DNA of 64,000 bases from Myxococcales bacterium (GTDB taxonomy: Bacteria; Myxococcota_A; Bradymonadia; UBA7976; UBA1532), in assembly GCA_020633555.1 (NCBI GenBank), contig JACKDL010000003.1:248001-312000 (forward strand), given 5' to 3'. Below are positions 34,710 to 44,228 of the stretch, piece by piece; positions within the stretch are counted from its first letter, which is position 1; every line of letters begins with the position of its first letter. The position numbers were made by a program, and so were the translations under genes. Below the pieces are notes generated by a model. The model was given only the letters and a program-made list of their open reading frames with translations, was not told the origin of the DNA and made no database searches.

Positions 34710-36191
34710 TCAGCCCTTCTTGCCCTTGCGCAGGAACCAGGCGGCCCCCGCCGCCAGGATGCCCAGCCCCGCCAGCATCACCCAGGTGGGCGACTTGCGC
34801 TCCGTGTCGTCGGGGTTCACCGCCACCGCTTTGGTGCCCTTGCCTTCGGCCGCCAGCGAGGCCGGCGCGGCACCCGACGTGGCGGTGGTGGGCCCGGGCC
34901 GCGTCACCTCGGGCTGGGCCTTGGACGCCGCCGAGGCGGGGGCCGCAGGCCGGGGGGCCGGCGCGGCCGGCGCGGTGGGCGAGGGGGCCGCAGCCGTGGC
35001 CCCGCAGGCCTCGGTGCAGCCCAGGCCGGGCACATCGCCGCCGCAGGCGTTGTCGGCGCCCGTCACCGCGCCGCCCGCCAGCACCACCCCCGCCTTGGCG
35101 TTCCCGCAGGCTTTCAGCCCGCGAATCTGGTGCTGCACGCAGGCGGCCCCGGCGCCGTAGTGGGCGGCCGCCGCCGAGGCGCACTTCGCCGCGAACTCGC
35201 TGACGCCGTCGGCGTCGTTCAGCCGGCTCTCGAACACCAGCCGCCCGTCGGGGCCCTTGCGCTTGAACAGGTCGCCGTTGGCCAGGCAGGCGTAGTTGGG
35301 CACGCAGCCCGGGGTGCCGATGGCGTCGATGATCCCCGGGGCGCACCGGCGCACGAAGGCGTCGTAGGCGTCCATCTTCGCCTTGTTCTCGGGCCCCGTC
35401 TCGCGCAGGCGGACGTCGTGCCCACGGCCCCGCACGTCGGGCAGGAAGCCCTCGTGCACCTGGCAGCCGCCGCAGCCCGAGCTGAACAGCAGGGTTGTGC
35501 CGGGCTGCACCTGGTCGAGCGTCGGCGCGCAGGCGCAGGCGTCGTGGGGCCCGGCCTGCCCAGGCCCGGTGCCGGCGGCCTTCGGATCGCCCAGCAGCAG
35601 CCCGGTCTGGTTGCCGCTGACCTCGCTGTCGAGCACCACGGGCCGCGCCTCGCAGGCGGCCAGCCCCAGCTGGGCCCCGGTGATGGTCGCCCGCTGCACC
35701 ACGGCACCGGCGCTGCGCAGGCTGGCGTCGGGGGCGCAGGCCTGGCCGGCGAGCGCCCCGAAGGCCACGCCCACCTGGCCGCCCGTGACGGTCACCCGGT
35801 CGAGCCGGGCGTCGGCGGCCCCGTCCACGGCCACCCCCACGTCGCTGGCGCTGATCCGGGCGCCGAAGACGGTGGCCCGCGCCCCGGTGATGCGCACGCC
35901 CACCTTCGCCTGGGTGACGTCGGGCTGGCGCAGCAGCACGTCGGCGCCGGTGATGGCGATGGCGGTGTCGGCGGCCTGGATGGGGTGGCCGATGGCGTTG
36001 AAGGTGGCGCCGTCGCCCGCGATGGTCACGCAGGCCCCGGCGGCCGTGGCCGTCAGCGGGCCCTTCAGCTCCACCTCGGCGCCCGGCGTCGCCAGGGCCG
36101 CGGTGCAGGCCTCACAGGTGTCGCAGGGGGTGCGGGGCCCGGCGTGCGCCACGCCCACCAGCCCCAGGAACGCCATCCCAAGCCACCGCAT
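34710..36191 (-). CDS. Exported beta-helix protein with C-terminal membrane anchor
   Basis: 493 residues. A signal peptide (MRWLGMAFLGLVGVAHA) is followed by repeated short strands of right-handed beta-helix type (residues about 30-180, such as VGVRITGARATVFGARISASDVGVAVDG). The middle is Cys-rich with several paired Cys, then a long Pro/Ala/Thr linker. A C-terminal hydrophobic segment (WVMLAGLGILAAGAAWFL) with a basic tail (RKGKKG) may anchor or sort the protein; it lacks the Cys-Gly signature of MYXO-CTERM. GGAGGT lies 7 bases before the ATG at 36191. Probably a surface protein; function unknown. Confidence 0.78.
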   Translation of the reverse strand: MRWLGMAFLGLVGVAHAGPRTPCDTCEACTAALATPGAEVELKGPLTATAAGACVTIAGDGATFNAIGHPIQAADTAIAITGADVLLRQPDVTQAKVGVRITGARATVFGARISASDVGVAVDGAADARLDRVTVTGGQVGVAFGALAGQACAPDASLRSAGAVVQRATITGAQLGLAACEARPVVLDSEVSGNQTGLLLGDPKAAGTGPGQAGPHDACACAPTLDQVQPGTTLLFSSGCGGCQVHEGFLPDVRGRGHDVRLRETGPENKAKMDAYDAFVRRCAPGIIDAIGTPGCVPNYACLANGDLFKRKGPDGRLVFESRLNDADGVSEFAAKCASAAAAHYGAGAACVQHQIRGLKACGNAKAGVVLAGGAVTGADNACGGDVPGLGCTEACGATAAAPSPTAPAAPAPRPAAPASAASKAQPEVTRPGPTTATSGAAPASLAAEGKGTKAVAVNPDDTERKSPTWVMLAGLGILAAGAAWFLRKGKKG

Positions 36192-36289
36192 CGTCCACCT
36201 CCACACGGGGTGGCCGCACGATAGCACCGTTGTGACAAAACGGGGGCCGCCCGTTGCCGCCCCCACATCCCGTGCCCATACTGCCGCCC

Positions 36290-37378
36290 ATGACGACACA
36301 CACCCCTGCAGACGCCCGCCACCAGATCGACCAGATCGTGGCGCGCTACGACGCCCTCTTCGCTGGCCAGCCCCGCATCTCCCGCGACGCCAACGTGCTC
36401 GACGAGATGCTCGGCCAGCTCAACGCCCTCGCCGGCCAGACCGCGCGCATGCCCGCGGCCGATCGCGACGAGATCAACGCCCGGATCGTGGAGCTGAAGG
36501 GCCTGTACGCCCGCGAGGCCGACGCCATCCGCAGCGCGCAGGCCCAGGGCCCCGACGCCCTGAAGGCCCACCGCCTGGCGAGCTGGGCCTACCTGACCTT
36601 CGCCCGCTACCGGCACCACTTCGCCGGCCAGAGCCGCGGCACCCGCGATCTGGGCCTGGTGGGCGAGATGGTGGCCGATCTGCAGGAGCTGAAGGACGAG
36701 ATGGGCGAGCTGGCCGAGCAGTTCTCGAACGGGGAGCTGAGCGAGGCCCGCGACACCCTGCGCCAGAACCTGGCCCTGTACATCGAGGAGCGCAAGGCCA
36801 TCGCCGAGGCCCGCGGGGACGGCGAGCTGAGCGATCAGGCCGACCGCCTGGCGGGCCTGGCCAACGACCAGTTCGGCCTGTACCAGAAGCACTTCGCGGG
36901 CAAGTCGCGCCTGTCGCGCCGGCCCATGCTGCTGGACCGCATCATCGAGCAGCTCCTGCTGATCCACGACCGGATGAAGGCCCTGCAGGCCCAGGGCCTG
37001 CACGCCGACTCCAACAAGCGCAACATCCAGATCGTCCAGGAGCGGGTGGCGGCCTACAAGAAGGAGCTCGAGGCCGTGAACCAGGCCCGGGCCCAGACCG
37101 ACTTCCCCAGCCTGGTCAACGCCCTGGGCGGTGCCGCCAACGAGGTCTTCGAGGAGTACCGCAAGCACTTCGCCGGGCAGGACCGCAAGACCCGCGACCT
37201 CGGCCTCATGGTGAAGATGCTCGACGAGCTGTGGGACGTGGCCCGGCAGATGGACGACCTGGATCAGGTGCGCCGCGACGACGTGAACCACCGCAACCTG
37301 CAGATCGTGCTCGACCACCTGCGCATGTACGACCGCGAGCACCAGGCCATCGTCGACGCGCAGAAGGCGAAGGCCTGA
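36290..37378 (+). CDS. Helical protein of four ~90-residue repeats
   Basis: 362 residues, mostly charged helix. Four related blocks begin near residues 20, 106, 198 and 290. Each contains a variant of YxxHFAGQxRxTRDLxLxxxMxxxL: LFAGQPRISRDA, HFAGQSRGTRDL, HFAGKSRLSRRP and HFAGQDRKTRDL. No signal peptide or catalytic motif is seen, so a cytoplasmic scaffold or binding protein is likely. It precedes acylphosphatase by 4 bp and may share its transcript. The divergent neighbour starts 98 bp away. I do not recognise the family. Confidence 0.7.
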   Translation: MTTHTPADARHQIDQIVARYDALFAGQPRISRDANVLDEMLGQLNALAGQTARMPAADRDEINARIVELKGLYAREADAIRSAQAQGPDALKAHRLASWAYLTFARYRHHFAGQSRGTRDLGLVGEMVADLQELKDEMGELAEQFSNGELSEARDTLRQNLALYIEERKAIAEARGDGELSDQADRLAGLANDQFGLYQKHFAGKSRLSRRPMLLDRIIEQLLLIHDRMKALQAQGLHADSNKRNIQIVQERVAAYKKELEAVNQARAQTDFPSLVNALGGAANEVFEEYRKHFAGQDRKTRDLGLMVKMLDELWDVARQMDDLDQVRRDDVNHRNLQIVLDHLRMYDREHQAIVDAQKAKA

Positions 37379-37382
37379 GTCG

Positions 37383-37655
37383 GTGGCGCGGCTCGAGGCC
37401 TGGGTCCACGGCACGGTGCAGGGCGTGTGGTACCGCGCCAGCACCCGTGAGCAGGCGGTGGCCCTGGGCCTGACCGGCTGGGTGGCCAACCGCCCGGACG
37501 GCAGCGTGCAGCTCGTGGCCGAGGGCCCCAAGGCCGCGCTCGACGCCCTGCTGGCCTGGTGCCGCCAGGGCCCGCCCGCCGCCGAGGTGGAGCGGGTGGA
37601 GTTCGAGTGGGGCCCGGCCGGCGGCGCCTTCGCCGGCTTCGAGATCCGCCGCTAA
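37383..37655 (+). CDS. acyP: Acylphosphatase
   Basis: 90 residues, the normal size. It hydrolyses acyl phosphates such as carbamoyl and acetyl phosphate. The signature GTVQGVWYRASTREQA carries the active-site Arg, and GWVANRPDGSVQLVAEG the active-site Asn. The GTG start follows the repeat protein by 4 bp, and the next gene begins right after its stop. It is a cytoplasmic housekeeping enzyme. Confidence 0.95.
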   Translation: MARLEAWVHGTVQGVWYRASTREQAVALGLTGWVANRPDGSVQLVAEGPKAALDALLAWCRQGPPAAEVERVEFEWGPAGGAFAGFEIRR

Positions 37656-39563
37656 GTGGGGCCGCTCGCCGTCCTGGTCGGGCTGCTGGTGGGCCCCTGC
37701 CCGCCCCTGGTGTATCCGCTGGCGCACCCGCCGGCGGTCACCAGCACCTTCGGCACCTACCGCATCAGCCACCACCACGCCGGGCTGGACCTGGTGACGG
37801 GCGACGACGAGACCGTGCCCGTGGTGGCGGCGGCGGCGGGCGAGATCTATCGCATCAAGCGCAGCAGCGCCGGCTACGGCCGGGCGGTGTACGTGCGTCA
37901 CCCGGGCGGCTGGCAGACGGTGTACGGCCACCTGTCGAGCTTCGCCCCCAAGCTGGCCGCCGAGGTGAACGCCCGCGCGGGCGTCGATGGGGATCTGCAG
38001 GTGGCCTTCAACCTGAAGACCCCCATCCCCGTGGCGGCCGGCGAGGCCCTGGGCACCGTGGGCACCAGTGGCACCGACCTGGTGCACCTGCACTTCGAGC
38101 TGCGCAAGGGCGGCACCCCGGTGAACCCGCTCACCCACGGCCTGCCCGTGCCCGACACTCAGCCGCCGCGGATCAAGCGGCTGCTGGCCGTGCCCTTCAC
38201 CCCCGACGCCCACGTGGATCAGGCCCACGACGCCGCCGAGTTCCACTTTCGGGACGGCACCTTGGCGGGCCCGGTGCGCGTCAGCGGCGACGTGCGGCTG
38301 CTGGTGGAGGCCCCCGACCGCATCGATGGCAGCGAGCGCGACCTGACGCCCCTGAGCGTCGAGCTGAAGATCGACGGCCGCCGCTGGCACCGCAGCGTGT
38401 ACGAGGCGGTGAGCTACGCCGACACCCGCCACACCGAGCTGGACTTCGACGCCGAGCGCAACGCCCACCGCGAGGGGCTGTTCAACAAGCTCTACGCCGA
38501 GGGCCCGCGGGTGCGGGCCCACCAGCCCGGCGGCAAGCTGCTCACCCGGCTGCGGCCCGGGGATCACGCGGCCGAGATCATCGCCACCGACGCGGCCGGC
38601 AACCGCACCACGGCACGGTTCACCCTGCACGTGGAGCGCCCGGCGCCGCCCTGCGTGGTGAAGCGGGCCCGGCTGCGCCTGCCCAAGGCCATGCCCACCG
38701 CCGCGGGACCCCGGGCCTGGCGCGGCACGACCCTGGTGGTGCCCACCCCCGAGCTGTGCGCCGGCCGCGCCGCCCGGGTGGACGTGCGCATCAACAAGAA
38801 GCGGGCGAAGGGCTGGCGGGCCACCCGGCTGCGGGGCCAGCCGGCCCTGGCGCTGACCCTGCCGGCCGACCGCTCGGCCACCGTCGAGATCGGCCACGCG
38901 CCGGCCGACGGGCCGGCCACCTGGGTGCGTCTGGAGAGCTTCCCGGTGGTGCCCGGGGGCGACGTCGAGCGGGGTCCCGTGGCGCTGGAGATCGGCGAGG
39001 ACAGCCTGTTCTTCGAGTACCCCAGCGAGGTGTGGACCGTGCCCAACCCGGGCGGCGACGGGCTGGAGGCGGTGAGCCCCGTGTACCGCTTCGGCAACGC
39101 CTGGCGGCCGGGCAAGGGCTACAACACCGTGCGGCTGAAGCGCACCACGCCAGCGGCCGAGGGGCCGCACGTGGGCGTGTACCTGCACGACCGCGGGCGC
39201 TTCTGGCGGCTGGGGGGCCTGGAGAAGGGCGACTGGCTGCAGGCCGGCACCGTGCACCTGGGCGACCTGGCCCTGATGCGCGACGTGAGCGACCCCGTCA
39301 TCGGCGATCCCTACCTGGACACCCACCCGGCGGGCCCGCGGCTGGTGGTGCCCGTGAAGGAGCAGGGCGCGGGGCTCGCGAAGGTCACCGTCACCGTGGA
39401 CGGCCGGCCCGTGCCCCTGGAGCTGCAGCGCGCCTTCGACCGGGGGCTGTGGTTGCCCGCGCGGCGGCCGGCCCCCGGCCCCCACGTCATCGAGATCGAG
39501 GCCCGCGACCGCAGCGGCCGCGCGGCGTCCAAGCGGGCGACGGTGATCTGGCCGGCCCCCTGA
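37656..39563 (+). CDS. M23-family metallopeptidase-like exported protein
   Basis: 635 residues from a GTG directly after the acylphosphatase stop. A short hydrophobic N-terminus suggests export. Residues about 25-160 form a LytM/M23 fold: SHHHAGLDL (first metal ligand), YGHLSSF, and HLHFELRKGG (HxH ligands). M23 enzymes cut peptidoglycan crosslinks. The remaining 470 residues are beta-rich, Ig-like repeats of unknown role. It may remodel the cell wall or act on prey peptidoglycan. Some M23 proteins are inactive regulators, but the metal ligands look intact here. Confidence 0.85.
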   Translation: MGPLAVLVGLLVGPCPPLVYPLAHPPAVTSTFGTYRISHHHAGLDLVTGDDETVPVVAAAAGEIYRIKRSSAGYGRAVYVRHPGGWQTVYGHLSSFAPKLAAEVNARAGVDGDLQVAFNLKTPIPVAAGEALGTVGTSGTDLVHLHFELRKGGTPVNPLTHGLPVPDTQPPRIKRLLAVPFTPDAHVDQAHDAAEFHFRDGTLAGPVRVSGDVRLLVEAPDRIDGSERDLTPLSVELKIDGRRWHRSVYEAVSYADTRHTELDFDAERNAHREGLFNKLYAEGPRVRAHQPGGKLLTRLRPGDHAAEIIATDAAGNRTTARFTLHVERPAPPCVVKRARLRLPKAMPTAAGPRAWRGTTLVVPTPELCAGRAARVDVRINKKRAKGWRATRLRGQPALALTLPADRSATVEIGHAPADGPATWVRLESFPVVPGGDVERGPVALEIGEDSLFFEYPSEVWTVPNPGGDGLEAVSPVYRFGNAWRPGKGYNTVRLKRTTPAAEGPHVGVYLHDRGRFWRLGGLEKGDWLQAGTVHLGDLALMRDVSDPVIGDPYLDTHPAGPRLVVPVKEQGAGLAKVTVTVDGRPVPLELQRAFDRGLWLPARRPAPGPHVIEIEARDRSGRAASKRATVIWPAP

Positions 39564-39596
39564 GCCGGTCCCCCTGAGCCCAGCCCCGGAGCGCCC

Positions 39597-41441
39597 ATGC
39601 CCTTCGATCCCGCCACCGACATCGAGCGCCTGCCCGCCGAGCCCGGCGTCTACCTGATGAAGGGCAAGGGCGGCGAGATCATCTACGTGGGCAAGGCCGC
39701 CAGCCTGCGCGCCCGCGTCCGGCAGTACTTCGGGGCCACCAGCGACACCCGCTTCTTCGTGGGCCTCCTCGACGAGTGGCTGGAGGATCTGGACGTCATC
39801 GTCACCGCCAGCGCCAAGGAGGCGCTGATCCTCGAGAACGAGCTGATCAAGCGCCACCAGCCGCGGTTCAACGTCAACCTGAAGGACGACAAGAGCTTCC
39901 TGAACATCCGCCTGGACGACCGGGTGGACTGGCCCCGGCTGCAGGTCACCCGCCGCCCGAAGAAGGACGGCGCGAAGTACTTCGGGCCGTACCACTCGGC
40001 CAGCAAGATCCGGCAGACCCTGAAGCTGGTGGAGCGCCACTTCCAGCTCCGCAACTGCGACGATCTGACGTTCAAGAACCGCAGCCGCCCCTGCCTGCAG
40101 TACCAGATCAAGCGCTGCCCGGGGCCCTGCGTGCTGCCCGTGGACAAGGCCGCCTACCACCAGCAGGTGGGCGAGGTGGCCCTGTTCCTCCAGGGGCGCC
40201 ACGGCGAGCTGGTGCCCAAGCTCGAGGCCAAGATGCAGGCGGCCGCCGCCGACATGGCCTACGAGCGGGCGGCCATCTACCGCGACCAGATCAAGGCCAT
40301 CCAGGGCAGCCTGGAGCCCCAGCAGATGGTGTCGGGCCGTGAGATCGATCGGGACGTGCTGGGCCTGTACCGCGAGGGCAGCGCCCTGCAGGTGGCCCTG
40401 CTGCAGGTGCGCCGAGGGCGCATGATCGGCGCCCGCGAGTTCAGCTTCAGCGAGCCGGGCACCCCCGACGAGGCCTGGCTGAGCAGCTTCGTGAACCAGT
40501 ACTACGCCCGCGGCAACCCCATCCCCGACGAAGTGCTGCTGCCCGTCGCCGCTGACGAGCAGGAGGCCCTCACCGAGCGGCTGAGCGATCTGAAGGGCAA
40601 GCGGGTGGTGCTGAAGGTGCCGCAGCGGGGCGCCGGCCGCAAACTGCTGGAGATGGCTGAGAAAAACGCCGAGACCGCCTTCTTCCAGAGCCGCCGCGAG
40701 GAGGCCGTGCGCCACCAGGGCCTGACCCGGCTGAAGAAGACGCTGCGGCTGGCCAACCTGCCCTACCGCATGGAGTGCTACGACATCAGCCTGTTCCAGG
40801 GCGCCGCCGCCGTGGGCAGCCAGGTGGTGTTCGAGGGCGGCGTGCCCAAGCGCAGCGCCTACCGGCACTACAAGATCCGCACGGTGGAGGGCACCGACGA
40901 CTTCGCCATGATGCGCGAGGTGCTCACCCGCCGGCTCAGCCGGGGCCTGGAGGAGGCCGATCTGCCCGACCTGATCGTCATCGACGGCGGCAAGGGGCAG
41001 CTCGGCGTGGCCCGGGCGGTGTTCGAGGACCTGGGCATCGACGGGGTGGATCTGGTGGGCCTGGCCAAGAGCCGCGTGCTCGACGGCCTGGAGGACGAGG
41101 ACGGCGGCACCGTGCGCAGCTCGGAGCGGGTGTTCATCCCCGGCCGCAGCAACCCGGTGCTCCTCAAGCCCCACACCGACGAGCTGTTCCTGCTCACCCA
41201 CCTGCGCGACGAAGCGCACCGCTTCGCCATCACCTTCCACCGCAAGCTGCGGCAGAAGAGCACGCTCACCAGCGCCCTGGACGAGATCCCCGGCGTGGGC
41301 CCGGGGCGCCGGCGGGCGTTGCTGCGGGCCTTCGGGAGTGTGCGGGGGGTCACCCAGGCCAGCGAGGCCCAGATCGCGGCGGTGCCGGGCATCGGGGCCG
41401 CGCTGGCGGCCACCATCGCCGAGGCGCTGCGGGGCGGGTGA
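39597..41441 (+). CDS. uvrC: Excinuclease ABC subunit C
   Basis: 614 residues, standard length. It makes both incisions in nucleotide excision repair with UvrA and UvrB. The N-terminal GIY-YIG nuclease (GVYLMKGKGGEIIYVGKAASL), the UvrB-binding UVR segment, the RNase H-like C-terminal nuclease (MECYDISLFQG, VIDGGKGQL) and the terminal HhH pair (IPGVGPGRRRALLRAFGS and VPGIGAALAATI) are all in order. A CGGAG-type site precedes the ATG. It is convergent with the FGE-fold lipoprotein. Confidence 0.97.
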   Translation: MPFDPATDIERLPAEPGVYLMKGKGGEIIYVGKAASLRARVRQYFGATSDTRFFVGLLDEWLEDLDVIVTASAKEALILENELIKRHQPRFNVNLKDDKSFLNIRLDDRVDWPRLQVTRRPKKDGAKYFGPYHSASKIRQTLKLVERHFQLRNCDDLTFKNRSRPCLQYQIKRCPGPCVLPVDKAAYHQQVGEVALFLQGRHGELVPKLEAKMQAAAADMAYERAAIYRDQIKAIQGSLEPQQMVSGREIDRDVLGLYREGSALQVALLQVRRGRMIGAREFSFSEPGTPDEAWLSSFVNQYYARGNPIPDEVLLPVAADEQEALTERLSDLKGKRVVLKVPQRGAGRKLLEMAEKNAETAFFQSRREEAVRHQGLTRLKKTLRLANLPYRMECYDISLFQGAAAVGSQVVFEGGVPKRSAYRHYKIRTVEGTDDFAMMREVLTRRLSRGLEEADLPDLIVIDGGKGQLGVARAVFEDLGIDGVDLVGLAKSRVLDGLEDEDGGTVRSSERVFIPGRSNPVLLKPHTDELFLLTHLRDEAHRFAITFHRKLRQKSTLTSALDEIPGVGPGRRRALLRAFGSVRGVTQASEAQIAAVPGIGAALAATIAEALRGG

Positions 41442-41470
41442 GGGGCGGGAGCAGCGGCCGAGGCCCCTCA
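41439..41470. terminator. Hairpin between convergent genes
   Basis: An 8-bp perfect stem (41439-41446 with 41463-41470) with a 16-base loop includes the uvrC stop codon and lies in the 34-bp gap before the convergent gene. It has no T tract. Confidence 0.3.
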
Positions 41471-41475
41471 GGCGC

Positions 41476-42969
41476 TCAGCGGGGGCAGTTGTTGCCCTGC
41501 AGGTCGTAGGCGCAGCGGAAGCCCACCACGCTCACGGCGCCGTTGCGGGCCTGGCGGCGGGTGGGGCGGGCCTCGCAGGCCAGCGCGGTGCTGACGTCGG
41601 CCCCGCGCACCACGTAGGCGGTGTCGCTCTCGTAGAAGCTCAGCCGGGGCGGCACGCCGGTGACCACGTCGCGGCTGGACTGGCCCTGCTTGGGCAGGCA
41701 CCACGGCGACGGCTTGCGGCTGTTCTCGCGGTTGCAGGCCACCACGGCGCCCGCGGTGGCCGCGCCGGCGCCCAGGCAGGCGCTGTACTCGTCCACGCAG
41801 GTGTTGATGCAGGCGTTGCCGCCCTGCGGGGCCCCCGCCAGATCGGCCGTCAGGCAGCCGCAGTAGTCCTGGCAGGTCTCCGCCGTGGCCTCGGGGTAGG
41901 CGGACGTGTCGCACCAGCGGGTGTCGTTCGGATCGCACATGAAGTTGGGGCTCTCGCCACGCAGATCGCCGATGTTGGCGGTCTTCCCGTTGAACTGGGT
42001 GAAGCAGTGATCCCACTGCCAGGCCCGGCTCAGCTCGGCGGTGAAGGCCTCGTTGCGCTCCTGCTCCAGGTCGCGGTCGTAGTAGGGCCCGTAGACCCGC
42101 CGGCACACCTGCTCGCAGTCGAAGTAGCCCGCGTCGCAGGCGGCCAGCGCGTTGGCGTCGGCCACCAGCCCGCCGGGCACGCCCTGGCTGAAGCGGGCGA
42201 AGTTGTCCTGGCCCTGGGGCCGCACCACCTCGTAGCCCGCGTCGTCGGCGCAGTAGGCGAGGAAGTCGAACTCGTCGGCCACCCACTCGCTGACGTTGCC
42301 GGCCATGTCCATCACGCCCTGGGCGGTGATGTCCTTCTGCGAGCTGCCCACGGGGCGCACGGTGGCGCTGCACTCGCCCAGGGCGAGATCGCCGCGGTTG
42401 TTGGGGCAGGCCAGCTCGATGAGCACCTGGTTGCCCGCGGCGTCGGTGTCGGGCCACACGGTCAGGCTGCGCTCGCCGCGGCTGGTGGCGGCGTACTCCC
42501 ACTCGGCCTCGGTGGGCAGCCGGCCGCCCTTGCTCTCGCAGAAGGCGCGGGCCTGGTCGTGGGTGACGCCCACCACGGGGTGGTCCCCGTAGGTGTCCGG
42601 TTCGTTGTAGTAGCGCCGGATGTAGCTGGGCGTCTGCACCTTGCCGGTGTTGGTGATCAGCGGCTTGCTGCACTCCCCGCGGGCGACGCAGTGGCGGTAC
42701 TGCTCGACGGTCACCTCGTTGCGGTCGATGCAGTAGGCGTCGACGCTCACCGCGTGGGGCACGATCTCGCTCTGCTCCAGCGGGGTGCAGGCGATGCCTT
42801 GGGTGCTGCTCTTGCCGCACGGGTCGAAGAGCGCGCTGCCCATGGTGAAGGTGCCGCCCTCCAACTTGACCACCGGCGACAGCGTGGGCGGATCCTTGCC
42901 CTCGGCGCAGGCGGCCAGGGTCAGGGCGGCGGCGGGGACGCACAGGGTGCGCAGGGCGAAGCGGCGCAT
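41476..42969 (-). CDS. FGE/SUMF1-fold lipoprotein
   Basis: 497 residues with a signal peptide and lipobox (TLAAC). The exported part has the formylglycine-generating-enzyme (sulfatase-modifying factor) fold: GGTFTMGS, HAVSVDAYCIDRNEVTVEQY, HPVVGVTHDQARAFCESKGGRLPTEAEWEYA and DMAGNVSEWVADEF. The Cys-containing copper site of true FGE enzymes is not evident near the end, so it is probably a binding (C-type-lectin-like) member. A Cys-rich insertion is unusual for the family. The ATG at 42969 is chosen because AGGGGA lies 8 bases upstream; an in-frame ATG at 42987 overlaps the previous stop. It forms a pair with the PEGA gene. Confidence 0.85.
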   Translation of the reverse strand: MRRFALRTLCVPAAALTLAACAEGKDPPTLSPVVKLEGGTFTMGSALFDPCGKSSTQGIACTPLEQSEIVPHAVSVDAYCIDRNEVTVEQYRHCVARGECSKPLITNTGKVQTPSYIRRYYNEPDTYGDHPVVGVTHDQARAFCESKGGRLPTEAEWEYAATSRGERSLTVWPDTDAAGNQVLIELACPNNRGDLALGECSATVRPVGSSQKDITAQGVMDMAGNVSEWVADEFDFLAYCADDAGYEVVRPQGQDNFARFSQGVPGGLVADANALAACDAGYFDCEQVCRRVYGPYYDRDLEQERNEAFTAELSRAWQWDHCFTQFNGKTANIGDLRGESPNFMCDPNDTRWCDTSAYPEATAETCQDYCGCLTADLAGAPQGGNACINTCVDEYSACLGAGAATAGAVVACNRENSRKPSPWCLPKQGQSSRDVVTGVPPRLSFYESDTAYVVRGADVSTALACEARPTRRQARNGAVSVVGFRCAYDLQGNNCPR

Positions 42970-42977
42970 GGTCGTGT

Positions 42978-42983
42978 TCCCCT
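42978..42983 (-). promoter_or_regulatory. Ribosome binding site deciding a start
   Basis: AGGGGA on the minus strand lies 8 bases before the ATG at 42969. It favours that start over the ATG at 42987. Confidence 0.6.
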
Positions 42984-42986
42984 TCA

Positions 42987-44228
42987 TCAGAAGCTGAAGC
43001 CGAAGGCGACGCCACCGGGGCCGACGCCGAAGTTGAAGGGCACCGCCGAGGTCTTGGCGGGCAGGCCCACGGGCTTGCCGTAGTCGGGGTTGCGCTGATC
43101 CTCGGGGATCACCGAGCGCACCGAGTCCCAGATCACCAGGCTGGTGCCCAGGGCGAGCAGGCCGCCGCCGATGCCGTAGCCCAGCTTCTCGAACAGGGCG
43201 AGCTGCTCGAAGTCGTCGGTGTCGTTGTACTCCTGGTTGGCGAAGTACAGCGCGGTGAAGCCGCCGCCCAGCGCCAGGGCCCCGAAGGCGTTCATGGTCC
43301 AGCCCAGGCCCGTGCGCCAGGTGGTGGGGGTCTCCAGGCTGACGATGTAGGCGTCCACGGTGGTCAGCTCGCCCTTGCGGACGGTGATCTCCTTCTGGAA
43401 CCGGGTGTAGCCGTCGCGCTGCACCACGATCTGCAGGGGCCCCGCCGGGTGGGCGATGGGCTTCTCCAGGGGGGTCAGGCCGATGTTCTTGCCCTCGACG
43501 TAGAGGGTGGCGTCCTTCACCGAGCAGTCCACGAAGACGTAGCCCATGTTCTTGATGGCGGTCAGCGTGACCGCCATGCGGAAGGGCTCCTTCTGCTGCA
43601 CCTCGATGGTCTGCTCCACCGGCTCGAAGCCGTCGAGCTCCAGCCACACCGTGTGCTGGCCGGGGCGCAGGTAGGTGGTGAAGGGCTTGTCGGGGCTGGT
43701 CTGGCCCACCACGCCCTTCTGCTTGTCGTCGATGAAGATGCGCGCCCCCGGCGGGGTGCTGGTGACGATGAGCTGCTGGTCGCGCTCGATGCGGGCGTCA
43801 CAGCTCACCCGCGTGTTCTCGGCGCGGTCGCGCTTGGGGCCCACGGGCGCCTTCTCCAGGAAGCGCTCCATGTAGGTCACGCAGCCCTCCCACTTCTCGA
43901 GGCTCTGGTAGCTGACCGCCATCGAGTACAGGAGGTTGATGTCCTTGTTGATGTCGTAGGCCTGGCTGAACTTCTCGATGGACTCCTTGTAGCGCCCATC
44001 GACGAACAGCTTGTTGGCCTCGCTCTTCAGGGCCTCGGCGCGCAGCCGATCGGCCTGGGAGAGCTGGGCCTGGGCCTCGGGCGTCAGCACCACCGCGGCG
44101 GCGGCCGGCTGGCCCTCCGCGGGCTGCGCCTCGGGCTGGATCACCACCGTGGTGGGTTGGGCGAAGGCCCCGCCCGCGATCCCGATGACGACGAGGGCGA
44201 GCAGCGCCCGCCAGGCGCGTGTCTGCAT
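42987..44228 (-). CDS. Exported PEGA-domain protein with TPR region
   Basis: 413 residues with a signal peptide (ALLALVVIGIAGGAFA). Residues about 60-130 are TPR-like helices (EANKLFVDGRYKESIEKFSQAYDINKDINLLYSMAVSYQSLEKWEGCVTY in shortened form). Two PEGA repeats follow (STPPGARIFIDDKQKG and VKDATLYVEGKNIG). Two hydrophobic segments near the C-terminus could be membrane helices. PEGA proteins are surface-associated binding proteins in many bacteria. It lies 17 bp before the FGE-fold lipoprotein on the same strand and is divergent from rdgC. The ligand is unknown. Confidence 0.82.
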   Translation of the reverse strand: MQTRAWRALLALVVIGIAGGAFAQPTTVVIQPEAQPAEGQPAAAAVVLTPEAQAQLSQADRLRAEALKSEANKLFVDGRYKESIEKFSQAYDINKDINLLYSMAVSYQSLEKWEGCVTYMERFLEKAPVGPKRDRAENTRVSCDARIERDQQLIVTSTPPGARIFIDDKQKGVVGQTSPDKPFTTYLRPGQHTVWLELDGFEPVEQTIEVQQKEPFRMAVTLTAIKNMGYVFVDCSVKDATLYVEGKNIGLTPLEKPIAHPAGPLQIVVQRDGYTRFQKEITVRKGELTTVDAYIVSLETPTTWRTGLGWTMNAFGALALGGGFTALYFANQEYNDTDDFEQLALFEKLGYGIGGGLLALGTSLVIWDSVRSVIPEDQRNPDYGKPVGLPAKTSAVPFNFGVGPGGVAFGFSF

